A stretch of DNA of 64,000 bases, from the NCBI RefSeq assembly GCF_900078705.1, contig NZ_FKIF01000002.1, forward strand, positions 682,001-746,000, written 5' to 3'. Under the pieces are notes generated by a model. That model saw only the letters and a list, made by a program, of their open reading frames with translations, made no database searches and was not told the DNA's origin. This document shows positions 25,611 through 33,636 of the stretch, piece by piece. The DNA comes from Bordetella ansorpii. GTDB taxonomy: Bacteria > Pseudomonadota > Gammaproteobacteria > Burkholderiales > Burkholderiaceae_B. How positions within the stretch are numbered: position 1 is the first letter of the stretch; every line of letters starts with the position of its first letter. A program made the position numbers and the translations under genes.

Positions 25611-26525
25611 TTGACCACCCCGTTTGAACTGCGCGAAATCCTGTCCGACGGCCTGCTGTCGTTTCCCGTCACCGACTTCGACGCCGAAGGCCGCTTCAAC
25701 GCGCGCACCTACGCCCAGCGCCTGGAATGGCTGGCCCCGTATGGCGCCAGCGCGCTGTTCGCCGCCGGCGGCACGGGCGAGCTGTTCTCGCTGTCGGGCA
25801 GCGAGTACGGCGACGTCATCCGCACCGCCGTGCAGGGCGCGCGCGGCCAGGTGCCGATCCTGGCCGGCGCGGGCGGCCCGACCAACACCGCCATCGCCAT
25901 GGCCCGGGAAGCCGAAGCCGCCGGCGCCGCCGGCCTGCTGTTGCTGCCGCACTACCTGACCGAAGCCAGCGAAGAGGGCATCGCCGCCCACGTCTCGCAG
26001 GTCTGCCAGTCGACCAAGCTGGGCGTGGTGTTCTACGCCCGTGCCAACTCGCAGCTCAACGCCGAGACGCTGGCCCGCCTGGCCGACAGGCATCCCAACC
26101 TGATCGGCTTCAAGGACGGCCTGGGCGACATCGAGAAGATGGTCCGCATCCGCCGCAAGCTGGGCGACCGTTTCTCGTACCTGGGCGGCCTGCCCACCGC
26201 CGAGGTCTACGCCGAGGCCTACCGCGCCCTGGGCGTGCCGGTGTACTCGTCGGCCGTGTTCAACTTCATCCCCAAGACCGCCGTCGAGTTCTTCCGCGCC
26301 GTGTCGACGGGCGACACCGCCACGACGGGCCGCCTGCTGGACTCGTTCTTCCTGCCCTACCTGGACATCCGCAACCGCCGCAAGGGTTACGCCGTCAGTA
26401 TCGTCAAGGCCGGCGCCAAGCTGGTCGGCCACGACGCCGGCCCGGTCCGCGCGCCGCTGACCGACCTGACGGGCGAAGAGATGGAACAACTGAAGGCCCT
26501 GATCGACAAGCTCGGTCCGCAGTAA
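25611..26525 (+). CDS. kdgD: 5-dehydro-4-deoxyglucarate dehydratase
   Basis: Converts 5-dehydro-4-deoxyglucarate to 2,5-dioxopentanoate with loss of water and CO2 in glucarate/galactarate catabolism. 304 residues, DHDPS/NAL TIM barrel. [19 protein letters not shown] near residue 50, the [11 protein letters not shown] segment with the conserved Tyr, and [14 protein letters not shown] with the Schiff-base Lys are all present. The frame opens upstream, but the TTG at 25611, placed after GGAG, gives the usual length and N-terminus ([21 protein letters not shown]). The GntR regulator lies directly upstream. Confidence 0.93.
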   Translation: MTTPFELREILSDGLLSFPVTDFDAEGRFNARTYAQRLEWLAPYGASALFAAGGTGELFSLSGSEYGDVIRTAVQGARGQVPILAGAGGPTNTAIAMAREAEAAGAAGLLLLPHYLTEASEEGIAAHVSQVCQSTKLGVVFYARANSQLNAETLARLADRHPNLIGFKDGLGDIEKMVRIRRKLGDRFSYLGGLPTAEVYAEAYRALGVPVYSSAVFNFIPKTAVEFFRAVSTGDTATTGRLLDSFFLPYLDIRNRRKGYAVSIVKAGAKLVGHDAGPVRAPLTDLTGEEMEQLKALIDKLGPQ

Positions 26526-26535
26526 GCCTGAAGAA

Positions 26536-26558
26536 TCGCCGCGGCCACGCCGCGGCGA
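26536..26558 (+). terminator. GC-rich hairpin after kdgD
   Basis: TCGCCGCGG/CCGCGGCGA perfect 9-bp stem 10 nt past the stop codon, but without a T-run, so it may be a transcript-stabilising hairpin instead. Confidence 0.4.
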
Positions 26559-26638
26559 ATGCCAGCCCTGATCGCCGTATACGCGCGGCGGGTAGGGCTT
26601 TGTAATAGGGGCGGCAACCCCGGTGGTAAGCTGCCGGG

Positions 26639-26863
26639 ATGCCTGACGTTTTCTCTCCCGAGGACGCCGCCGACGCGTCGGCCCGCGCCCTCGCGCCCAC
26701 CGATTCCCCCTGCGTGGCGATCTGCTCGACGCTGTTCGACGAGGTCTGCCGCGGCTGCGGGCGCACGGCCATGGAAGTCGCCAACTGGGTGTTCCTGGGC
26801 GACGAAGAGAAGCGCGTCATCTGGGCGCGCATCAAGTCGCAGGGCTATCCGCGGCGCGGGTAG
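26639..26863 (+). CDS. DUF1289 small cysteine protein
   Basis: 74 residues. The family pattern SPCVAICSTLFDEVCRGCGR TAMEVANW is clear, with four Cys that could bind a metal ion (two CxxxC/CxxC-like pairs). No function is established for the family; it is sometimes called an Fe-S or Zn protein. It sits alone between kdgD and the glycosyltransferase on the same strand. Start at the only in-frame ATG; a weak ribosome site (GCCGGG) precedes it. Confidence 0.78.
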   Translation: MPDVFSPEDAADASARALAPTDSPCVAICSTLFDEVCRGCGRTAMEVANWVFLGDEEKRVIWARIKSQGYPRRG

Positions 26864-26904
26864 CGGCGGGGTCCGCGTGGAGCCGCCTGCGCAAAAACCC
26901 TGTC

Positions 26905-26933
26905 TTGGACATGTCATGTAACCCAGGCTAAAT
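26905..26933 (+). promoter_or_regulatory. Sigma70-type promoter of the glycosyltransferase gene
   Basis: TTGGAC, 17 nt, CTAAAT, ending 30 nt before the ATG. Confidence 0.5.
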
Positions 26934-26963
26934 GCCGGCATTGTTCATTGCCGGGGCTCTGCC

Positions 26964-28007
26964 ATGCGGATCGTTCTCGTCACGGACGCTTGGCGTCCTC
27001 AGGTAAACGGGGTGGTCCGCACCTGGACCACGATGCTGCAATTGCTGCGCGAATGGGGTCACGAAGTCATCGTGGTCAGTCCCGAGGGTGGACGCACCGT
27101 GCCGGCGCCTTCCGAACCCGATCTGCGCCTGTGCCTGCAACCCGGCCGCCAGTTGCGCCGCCTGCTGGGCGACGTGGTGCCCGACGTACTGCACATCGCC
27201 ACCGAAGGCCCGCTGGGCCTGGCCGCGCGCCGCATGGCGCTGCGCCGCGGCTGGCGTTTCACCACGGGGTTCCACACCATGTTCCCCGACTATCTCGAAG
27301 CGCGCATGGGCATTCCGGCCTCGCTGCCGTGGCGTTTCATGCGCTGGTTCCATCGTCCTTCTCAGTGCGTGCTGGTGCCCACGCCCACCGTGCGCGACAT
27401 CGTCGCCGGCCGGGGCCTGACCAATCTGCGCGTGTGGTCGCGCGGCGTGGACGGCAAGAAGTTCCAGCCGGGTCCGCGCGACTTCCTGGCCGACCTGCCG
27501 CGCCCGATCTTCCTGTCGGTGGGCCGCGTGGCCAAGGAAAAGAACCTGGACGCCTTCCTGGAACTGGATCTGCCCGGCAGCAAGGTGGTGGTGGGCGCCG
27601 GTCCCGACGAGGCGCGCCTGCGCCGCAAGTTTCCGAACGCGCATTTCGCCGGCGCACAGCCCGACGAGATGCTGCCGAAGTACTACTCGGCCGCCGATGT
27701 GTTCGTGTTCCCCAGCCTGACCGACACCTTCGGCCTGGTGATGCTGGAAGCCATGGCGTGCGGCACGCCGGTGGCGGCCTTCCGCAGCGAGGCGCCGATC
27801 GCCGTGGTGCAGCAGGGCCTGACCGGCTGCCTGGACGACGATCTGGCCCGCGCGTGCCGCGGCGCGCTGGACCTGGACCGCGGCGCCGTGCGCGAGCACG
27901 CCGTCACGCGCACCTGGGACGCCATCGCCCGTGACCTGCTGTCGGCGTTCGTGCCGCTGACGCCGGCCACGGTGTTTTCCGAACCCAAGCCGCAAGGCGC
28001 CGCCTGA
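26964..28007 (+). CDS. GT4-family glycosyltransferase
   Basis: 347 residues, GT-B fold. The N-terminus MRIVLVTDAWRPQVNGVVRT is typical of the GT4 mannosyl/glucosyl transferase group acting on lipid acceptors. The sugar-nucleotide binding half carries LSVGRVAKEKNLDAFLEL and the E-x7-E motif in SLTDTFGLVMLEAMACGTPV. No transmembrane helix is apparent. Related proteins make glycolipids or envelope polysaccharides; the donor and acceptor cannot be deduced. It is separated from ahcY by the riboswitch leader. Confidence 0.85.
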   Translation: MRIVLVTDAWRPQVNGVVRTWTTMLQLLREWGHEVIVVSPEGGRTVPAPSEPDLRLCLQPGRQLRRLLGDVVPDVLHIATEGPLGLAARRMALRRGWRFTTGFHTMFPDYLEARMGIPASLPWRFMRWFHRPSQCVLVPTPTVRDIVAGRGLTNLRVWSRGVDGKKFQPGPRDFLADLPRPIFLSVGRVAKEKNLDAFLELDLPGSKVVVGAGPDEARLRRKFPNAHFAGAQPDEMLPKYYSAADVFVFPSLTDTFGLVMLEAMACGTPVAAFRSEAPIAVVQQGLTGCLDDDLARACRGALDLDRGAVREHAVTRTWDAIARDLLSAFVPLTPATVFSEPKPQGAA

Positions 28008-28073
28008 CGACCGGTGTTCCGCAGCCGTTCTTCAGGGGACGGCAAGGCTGACGGGCGCGGTGCGGCAATCTCT

Positions 28074-28103
28074 TTGCCGAGGCTGCCGCGCCGCGTTTAC
28101 AAT
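28074..28103 (+). promoter_or_regulatory. Promoter of the SAH riboswitch-ahcY transcript
   Basis: TTGCCG, 18 nt, TACAAT, ending 10 nt before the first base of riboswitch stem P1. Confidence 0.55.
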
Positions 28104-28112
28104 ACGTCCCGA

Positions 28113-28227
28113 TTCCTGAGGAGCGCTGCGACGACTTCCTCCGCGGCGCATGCGCCGCGCGGTTCGCCAGGCTCAGGAAACCTTGTTCAGGCGTTGCTCC
28201 GTGCAGCGCCACAGCAACGGCGCTCAC
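28113..28227 (+). ncRNA. S-adenosylhomocysteine riboswitch
   Basis: Matches the SAH riboswitch layout. P1 pairs TTCCTGAG (28113-28120) with CTCAGGAA (28172-28179). The conserved GAGCGCTGCGAC strand follows P1, and a GC-rich hairpin (28141-28160) closes the core. The 3' segment AACGGCGCTCAC holds GGCGCTC (28219-28225), able to form the pseudoknot with GAGCGCT. It binds SAH and turns on genes that remove it; the downstream gene is ahcY, exactly the expected target. Confidence 0.92.
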
Positions 28228-28328
28228 CTCTGTCGCATCGGACGGCAAGGTGGGCACCTATCTATCCATGGTGTTCCACTCGTTCGGCCGGTTGCGCGCC
28301 GTTCGAAATCTCTGGAGCCTGACACACC

Positions 28329-29741
28329 ATGAACGCAATCACTGAAAAGTCCGTCGACGCCATCGTCGCCGACATGTCGCTGGCCGGCTGGGGCCGCCGC
28401 GAACTGGCCATCGCCGAAACCGAAATGCCCGGCCTGATGGCCATCCGCGAAGAGTTCGCCGCCAGCCAGCCCCTGAAGGGCGCCCGCATCGCCGGCAGCC
28501 TGCACATGACCATCCAGACCGGCGTGCTGATCGAGACGCTGGTGGCCCTGGGCGCCGAAGTGCGCTGGGCATCGTGCAACATCTTCTCGACGCAGGACCA
28601 TGCCGCCGCCGCCATCGCCGCCACCGGCACCCCCGTGTTCGCCATCAAAGGCGAGACGCTGGAAGAGTACTGGCAGTACACCCACAAGATCTTCGAATGG
28701 CCGGGCGAGCAGGCCAACATGATCCTGGACGACGGCGGCGACGCCACCCTGCTGCTGCACCTGGGCGCGAAGGCCGAGAGCGACATCTCGGTGCTGGCCA
28801 AGCCGGGCAGCGAAGAAGAGCGCGTGCTGTTCGCCGCCATCAAGGAAACGCTGCAGCGCGATCCCAAGTGGTACTCGACCCGCCTGGCGCAGATCAAGGG
28901 CGTGACCGAGGAAACCACCACCGGCGTGCATCGCCTGTACCAGATGTCGCAGAAGGGCGAGCTGGCCTTCGCCGCCATCAACGTCAACGACTCGGTCACC
29001 AAGTCCAAGTTCGACAACCTGTACGGCTGCCGCGAATCGCTGGTCGACGGCATCAAGCGCGCCACCGACGTGATGATCGCCGGCAAGATCGCCGTGGTCG
29101 CGGGCTACGGCGACGTGGGCAAGGGTTGCGCCCAGGCACTGGTCGCCCTGCGCGCCCAGGTGTGGGTCACCGAGATCGACCCGATCTGCGCCTTGCAGGC
29201 CGCCATGGAAGGCTTCAAGGTCGTCACGATGGACGAGGCCGCCAAGCACGCCGACATCTTCGTCACCGCCACCGGCAACTACAACGTCATCACGCGCGCC
29301 CACATGGACGCGATGAAGGACCAGGCCATCGTCTGCAACATCGGCCACTTCGACAACGAAATCGACGTCGCCGGCATCGAAGACCTGCAGTGGGAAGAGA
29401 TCAAGCCGCAGGTCGACCACGTGATCTTCCCGGATGGCAAGCGCATCATCCTGCTGGCCAAGGGCCGCCTGGTGAACCTGGGTTGCGCCACCGGCCACCC
29501 CTCGTTCGTGATGTCGTCGTCGTTCGCCAACCAGACCATCGCCCAGATCGAGCTGTTCACCCGCAACGACGCCTACACCAGCGGCCAGGTCTACGTGCTG
29601 CCCAAGCACCTGGACGAGAAGGTGGCGCGCCTGCACCTGAAGAAGCTGGGCGCGAACCTGACCACGCTGAGCAAGGAACAGGCCGACTACATCGGCGTGT
29701 CGGTAGAAGGTCCTTTCAAGTCGAACCACTACCGTTACTGA
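28329..29741 (+). CDS. ahcY: S-adenosylhomocysteine hydrolase
   Basis: Splits SAH to adenosine and homocysteine, relieving product inhibition of methyltransferases. 470 residues. SAH/NAD motifs: [30 protein letters not shown], the NAD loop [16 protein letters not shown], and the C-terminal [14 protein letters not shown]...YKSNHYRY-like end (FKSNHYRY). It is under the SAH riboswitch and followed by a small membrane protein gene and metF, forming a methyl-cycle operon that returns homocysteine to methionine. Confidence 0.97.
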   Translation: MNAITEKSVDAIVADMSLAGWGRRELAIAETEMPGLMAIREEFAASQPLKGARIAGSLHMTIQTGVLIETLVALGAEVRWASCNIFSTQDHAAAAIAATGTPVFAIKGETLEEYWQYTHKIFEWPGEQANMILDDGGDATLLLHLGAKAESDISVLAKPGSEEERVLFAAIKETLQRDPKWYSTRLAQIKGVTEETTTGVHRLYQMSQKGELAFAAINVNDSVTKSKFDNLYGCRESLVDGIKRATDVMIAGKIAVVAGYGDVGKGCAQALVALRAQVWVTEIDPICALQAAMEGFKVVTMDEAAKHADIFVTATGNYNVITRAHMDAMKDQAIVCNIGHFDNEIDVAGIEDLQWEEIKPQVDHVIFPDGKRIILLAKGRLVNLGCATGHPSFVMSSSFANQTIAQIELFTRNDAYTSGQVYVLPKHLDEKVARLHLKKLGANLTTLSKEQADYIGVSVEGPFKSNHYRY

Positions 29742-29776
29742 TCGGCAGCCTTCCTGTAGCAAAATAGGGGAGCGTA

Positions 29777-29798
29777 CCCGCGCCATGTCCGGCGCGGG
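29777..29798 (+). terminator. GC-rich hairpin between ahcY and the membrane protein gene
   Basis: CCCGCGCC/GGCGCGGG perfect 8-bp stem followed by a weak CGTTCTT. It could attenuate read-through from ahcY into the downstream pair. Confidence 0.4.
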
Positions 29799-29825
29799 CG
29801 TTCTTCCGATGATTGGAGCCCGCTC

Positions 29826-30167
29826 ATGATGACCTTGATACTCGTCTGGATCCTGAATGCCGTCGCGCTATTGGCGGTGGCTTATCTGCTGCCGGGCGTC
29901 ACGGTGGCGAGCTTCGGCTCGGCGCTGATCGCAGCCGTGGTGCTGGGCCTGCTCAACATGCTGGTCAAGCCGGTGCTGATGTTGCTGACGCTGCCCATCA
30001 CCATCGTCACGCTGGGCCTGTTCCTGATCGTGCTCAATGCCTTGCTGTTCTGGTTCGCCGGCTCCATCCTGCGCGGCTTCCAGGTCAACGGCTTCTGGTG
30101 GGCGGTAGCGGGCGCGATCCTCTACAGCATCATCGCCGGCCTGCTTTCCAAGCTGATTCCTTCCTGA
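29826..30167 (+). CDS. Phage holin family IV / DUF membrane protein of the ahcY-metF operon
   Basis: 113 residues with four hydrophobic helices and almost no soluble part. Family-like segments are LNMLVKPVLMLLTLPITIVTLGLF and LFWFAGSILRGFQVNGFWWA. The family is annotated as phage holin IV, but no phage gene is nearby, and from memory the ahcY-this gene-metF order is common in betaproteobacteria. A chromosomal role, possibly in the envelope, is more likely than lysis. Its stop overlaps the metF start (TGATG). Confidence 0.75.
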   Translation: MMTLILVWILNAVALLAVAYLLPGVTVASFGSALIAAVVLGLLNMLVKPVLMLLTLPITIVTLGLFLIVLNALLFWFAGSILRGFQVNGFWWAVAGAILYSIIAGLLSKLIPS

Positions 30168-31009
30168 TGAACGACCACACTATCCCGGCCTTCAGCCTGG
30201 AGTTCTTCCCGCCGCGCGACCTCGCGGCGCAGGAACGCCTGGTGCGCGCGGCCAAGCAGATGCTGGCCATCCAGCCGCGCTACGTCAGCGTCACCTTCGG
30301 CGCGGGCGGATCCACCCGCGCCGGCACCGCCGACACGGTGCGCACGCTGCGCAACCTCGGCTGCGACGCTGCGCCCCACCTGTCGTGCGTGGGCGCCTCG
30401 CGCGATCAACTGCGCGAGATCCTGCAAGCCTACCGCGACGAGGGCGTGCGCCGCGTCGTGGCGCTGCGCGGCGACCTGCCGTCCGGCATGGGCGGGGATG
30501 CCGGCGAACTGCGCTACGCGCGCGACCTGGTCGAATTCATCCGCGCCGAAACCGGCGACTGGTTCCACATCGAAGTGGCCGCCTACCCCGAGATGCACCC
30601 GCAGTCGGGCTCGGTAAAGGCCGACATGCAGCACTTCGTGGACAAGGTGAATGCCGGCGCCGACGCGGCCATCACGCAGTACTTCTTCAACGCGGACTCG
30701 TACTTCGACTTCGTCGACCGCGCGCAGGAGAAGGGCGTGACCATTCCCATCGTGCCGGGCATCATGCCCATCACGAACCACAGCCAGCTGCTGCGTTTCT
30801 CGGAAATGTGCGGCGCCGAAGTGCCGCGCTGGATCCGTCTGCGCCTGGCCGAATACGGCGACGACAAGGCTTCGATCCGTGCCTTCGGCATCGAAGTCGT
30901 CACCCGCCTGTGCGAAACGCTGCTGGACGGCGGCGCCCCGGGCCTGCACTTCTATACCCTGAACTCGGCGGAAGCGCCGATGGGCATCTGGAAGGCGCTG
31001 GGCCGCTGA
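30167..31009 (+). CDS. metF: 5,10-methylenetetrahydrofolate reductase
   Basis: Produces 5-methyl-THF, the methyl donor for homocysteine remethylation. 280 residues from MNDHTIPAFSLEFFPP, with the FAD/substrate motifs SLEFFPPR, VTFGAGGSTR and HLSCVGASRDQL, and the C-terminal IRAFGIEVVTRLCETLLDGGAPGLHFYTLN. Overlaps the upstream membrane-protein gene by one base, so the two are co-translated. A perfect hairpin follows the stop. Confidence 0.96.
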   Translation: MNDHTIPAFSLEFFPPRDLAAQERLVRAAKQMLAIQPRYVSVTFGAGGSTRAGTADTVRTLRNLGCDAAPHLSCVGASRDQLREILQAYRDEGVRRVVALRGDLPSGMGGDAGELRYARDLVEFIRAETGDWFHIEVAAYPEMHPQSGSVKADMQHFVDKVNAGADAAITQYFFNADSYFDFVDRAQEKGVTIPIVPGIMPITNHSQLLRFSEMCGAEVPRWIRLRLAEYGDDKASIRAFGIEVVTRLCETLLDGGAPGLHFYTLNSAEAPMGIWKALGR

Positions 31010-31018
31010 CGGGTCTAC

Positions 31019-31046
31019 GAAGATGCCCGGTGTTCCGGGCGTCTTC
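31019..31046 (+). terminator. Hairpin after metF
   Basis: GAAGATGCCCGG/CCGGGCGTCTTC, a 12-bp stem with one G-T pair and a TGTT loop; no T-run follows directly. Works equally as a barrier for the antisense direction. Confidence 0.6.
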
Positions 31047-31060
31047 ACGTATTTCGGATC

Positions 31061-31339
31061 GGAAAAAAACCTTCGCATCTGGACCAGTATGGTGTCGAGC
31101 CTTTGCAGGCCCAGCGCGTCGACCCGCGTGCCCAGCCGAGTCTTGTCGATGGTTCGGATCCGCGCAATCAGCGCAAAACCCGCCCGACCGCCAGCCAGGG
31201 TGGGAGCCCGTAGGGCATTGGCCGTGCCCTTGGAGGTCAGGGGGACGACGGTGACGAGATTCCAATCCGGCTTGTGATTCAGGATGTCCGGCGATGGCAC
31301 CAGGCAGGGCCTGACTCTTCCTTGCCCACTGCCGGGATG
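31061..31339 (-). pseudogene. PemK/MazF-type toxin remnant
   Basis: On the minus strand one frame encodes RVRPCLVPSPDILNHK, VVPLTSKGTANALRAP, then FALIARIRTIDKTRLGTRVD and LQRLDTILVQMRRFF. This is the middle and C-terminal part of the PemK/MazF endoribonuclease fold (conserved RPCLVVSPD, VVPLTS, QIRTIDKxRL). The N-terminal strand with its usual RGDVWLV-type start is not recognisable, there is no good start codon or ribosome site, and no stop after the domain: the frame runs antisense into metF. No antitoxin gene is present. I read it as a decayed gene; a GTG at 31300 would give only a truncated product. Confidence 0.5.
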
Positions 31340-31496
31340 ATCTTGCGAAACTCGCCGTCGCGGTAGTTCATGTGCAGGCGCGGGTGGCCCGTATGGGCGG
31401 TATGGCTGCGACCCGCCTGATCATCGGCGGAAAGACTTCTTGTTGCCGCTTTGCGTGGCGGCTAGAAGAACACGGATTGACGCAACGCGCCCCAGA
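31340..31496. other. Rest of the metF-Bug interval
   Basis: No gene. Together with the toxin remnant it makes up the 487 nt between metF and the Bug gene. A weak hairpin (GCCGC/GCGGC, 31443-31460) lies past the Bug stop on the minus strand and may act as its terminator. Confidence 0.4.
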
Positions 31497-32489
31497 TCAA
31501 TCCGCGTAGACCCCCGCCTTGCGGATCAGCGGGCCCCACTTGTCGATTTCCGACTTCAGCCAGGTCTGCAGCCCTTGCGGCGTCTGCTTCTCGGCCGGGA
31601 CGATCTCGGCGCCCAGGTCGGCCATGCGGTTGGCGAAGGGAGGGTCCTTCAGGGCCGCGCGCAGGGCCTCGTTGAACTTGGCGATGACCGGCGCGGGCGT
31701 GCCCTTGGGGGCGTACATGCCATGCCAGACCTTCATCTCGAAACCCTTGATGCCTTGTTCGTTCAGCGTGGGGGAGTCGGGCAGGGCCTTGATGCGCTCC
31801 AGCGTGGTGACGCCGTAGAAGCGGACCTTGCCTGCCTGGATGTGCGGGATGGTCTGCGTGGTCTGGTCGCACAGCACGTCGACCTGGCCGCCCAGCAGCG
31901 CCGTCAGCGCCGGGGCCGTGCCGGAGTAGGGCACCGTGGTGAATTGCGTGCCCAGCGCCTCCTGCAGCAGCATGCCGCATAACTGCGACACCGCGCCCAG
32001 GCCCGCGTTGGCCAGGTTCAGCTTGTCGCCCTGTTGCTTGGCGTAGGCGATGAAGGCGGGCAGGTCGTTGGGCGGCAGGTCCTTGCGGGCCAGCAGCGTC
32101 ATGGGCACGTCGGCCACCTGGCCCACGTAGTCGAAGTCGGTCAGCGGGTTGTACGCCAGCTTGCGGTACAGGGCGGGCGCGGTGGCCATGCCGTTGTGGT
32201 GGATCAGGAAGGTGTAGCCGTCGGGCGCGGCCTTGGAGACATAGCTGGCGGCCAGGGTGCCGCCCGCGCCGGTGCGGTTTTCCACCACGATGGGCTGGCC
32301 CAGCGTCTTGGACATGGAGGCGCCCAGCGTGCGCGCCACGACGTCGGTGGGGCCGCCCGCGGCGAAGGGCACCACCAGCGTGATGGGGTGATTGGGGTAG
32401 GGGGTTTGCGCGGATACCTGGAAGAAGGCTGCGCAGCCGGCGGCCAGCAATGCGGCGCGCAAAGCCGCGCCGTGGAAGGGAAAGCCCAT
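31497..32489 (-). CDS. Bug-family tripartite tricarboxylate transporter receptor
   Basis: 330 residues with a signal peptide ending QVSAQTPYPNHP. The hallmark PITLVVPFAAGGPTDVVARTL is followed by VVENRTGAGGTLAASYV. Third such receptor in the window and, unlike the other two, with no catabolic genes adjacent. Its ligand cannot be guessed. Start at MGFPFHGAAL after a GGAGCGAG sequence. Confidence 0.87.
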   Translation of the reverse strand: MGFPFHGAALRAALLAAGCAAFFQVSAQTPYPNHPITLVVPFAAGGPTDVVARTLGASMSKTLGQPIVVENRTGAGGTLAASYVSKAAPDGYTFLIHHNGMATAPALYRKLAYNPLTDFDYVGQVADVPMTLLARKDLPPNDLPAFIAYAKQQGDKLNLANAGLGAVSQLCGMLLQEALGTQFTTVPYSGTAPALTALLGGQVDVLCDQTTQTIPHIQAGKVRFYGVTTLERIKALPDSPTLNEQGIKGFEMKVWHGMYAPKGTPAPVIAKFNEALRAALKDPPFANRMADLGAEIVPAEKQTPQGLQTWLKSEIDKWGPLIRKAGVYAD

Positions 32490-32688
32490 GTCTCGCTCCT
32501 GTTGTCGATCTTGGCGGCAAGCACGGCGCGCCGCGTACGTGCGGCCGTGTGGCGTGGCGTCAAGTCTAGGGGGGAGGTGTGGCTGGGGGGAATTCGAACC
32601 TGTCTAAGCCCGCCTTCGGTTCTGGATAATCGGGGAAAACGACTACGAAGCTCAGGCCGAGGAAGGGGCGGCGCCGGGGCGCCCGATA

Positions 32689-33555
32689 TCACTGCGCCTG
32701 CGGACCGTCCGCGTCGTCCTGCGCCAGCACCTGCGGCGCCTGGTATGCCGCATCGGATTGCGGGACGGGCGCCACGCGCACCGGCTGGTGCACGCGGCCG
32801 GCCGGGGCCAGCGAATCGGGGCCGCTGGGCGAGGTCCAGGCGGGATCGGGGATCTCGGCGAACACCTGGCGCAGGCGGTCGCCCCAGGTCGAGCGGATCA
32901 TGTCGAAGTACTCGTTGTCTTCGTCGATGTTGGCGAAGTGCGTGACGCGCAGCGCGTCCGTCTCGTACACCAGCAGGTCCAGCGGCAGGCCGACCGAGAT
33001 GTTCGAGCGCAGCGTGGAGTCCATCGAGATCAGCACGCACTTGGCGGCCTCGTCCAGCGAGGTCTCGGGGTCGAGCACGCGGTCCATGATGGGCTTGCCG
33101 TACTTGGATTCGCCGATCTGGAAATACGGGCACTCGGGGCTGGCTTCGATGAAGTTGCCCGCGGCGTAGATCTGGAACAGGCGGCAGGGCTCGCTGCCGA
33201 TCTGGCCGCCGAAGATGATGTGCACGTTGAACTCGACGCCCTGGCCGGACAGGGCCTCGGCGTCGCGCTTGTAGACCTCACGCACGGCCAGGCCCACGCG
33301 GCGCGCGGCTTCGAACATCGTGGGCGCCTGCCACAGCGAGTCGGGGTGGCTGGCGTCGCACTGCGCCAGCGTGCTCAGCACGGCCTGGCTGATGGCCAGG
33401 TTGCCCGAGGTCATCAGCACCATGACGCGTTCGCCGGGTTGCTCGAAGACCTTCATCTTGCGATAGACGCTGATCTGGTCCACCCCGGCGTTGGTGCGGG
33501 AGTCGGACAGGAAGACCAGGCCGGAATTCAGGCGGGCGGCGACGCAGTAGGTCAT
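32689..33555 (-). CDS. Anbu proteasome-type protease
   Basis: 288 residues, Ntn-hydrolase fold related to HslV and proteasome beta subunits. It starts MTYCVAARLNSGLVFLSDSRTNAGVDQ, the signature of Anbu/betaproteobacterial proteasome homologue; Thr2 would be the nucleophile after Met removal. Residues up to about 240 form the Ntn domain, and the last 50 are a Pro/Ala/Asp-rich tail. It lies 81 nt downstream of a zinc metallopeptidase gene and a transglutaminase-like gene on the same strand. This context, with ATP-grasp and alpha-E proteins, recurs across bacteria and points to synthesis and breakdown of an unidentified peptide. Confidence 0.88.
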   Translation of the reverse strand: MTYCVAARLNSGLVFLSDSRTNAGVDQISVYRKMKVFEQPGERVMVLMTSGNLAISQAVLSTLAQCDASHPDSLWQAPTMFEAARRVGLAVREVYKRDAEALSGQGVEFNVHIIFGGQIGSEPCRLFQIYAAGNFIEASPECPYFQIGESKYGKPIMDRVLDPETSLDEAAKCVLISMDSTLRSNISVGLPLDLLVYETDALRVTHFANIDEDNEYFDMIRSTWGDRLRQVFAEIPDPAWTSPSGPDSLAPAGRVHQPVRVAPVPQSDAAYQAPQVLAQDDADGPQAQ

Positions 33556-33636
33556 GGCGGCACGTAGGGAGGGCAGACAAATGCGGCCATTTTAGGCACA
33601 AGGGGCTGCGTTGGCGTGACGTTTGTTGCGCGGGTG

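Noticed and set aside
29826-30167. Prophage remnant suggested by the holin family name
   Set aside because: No other phage gene is near, and the gene is translationally coupled to metF in a methyl-cycle operon.
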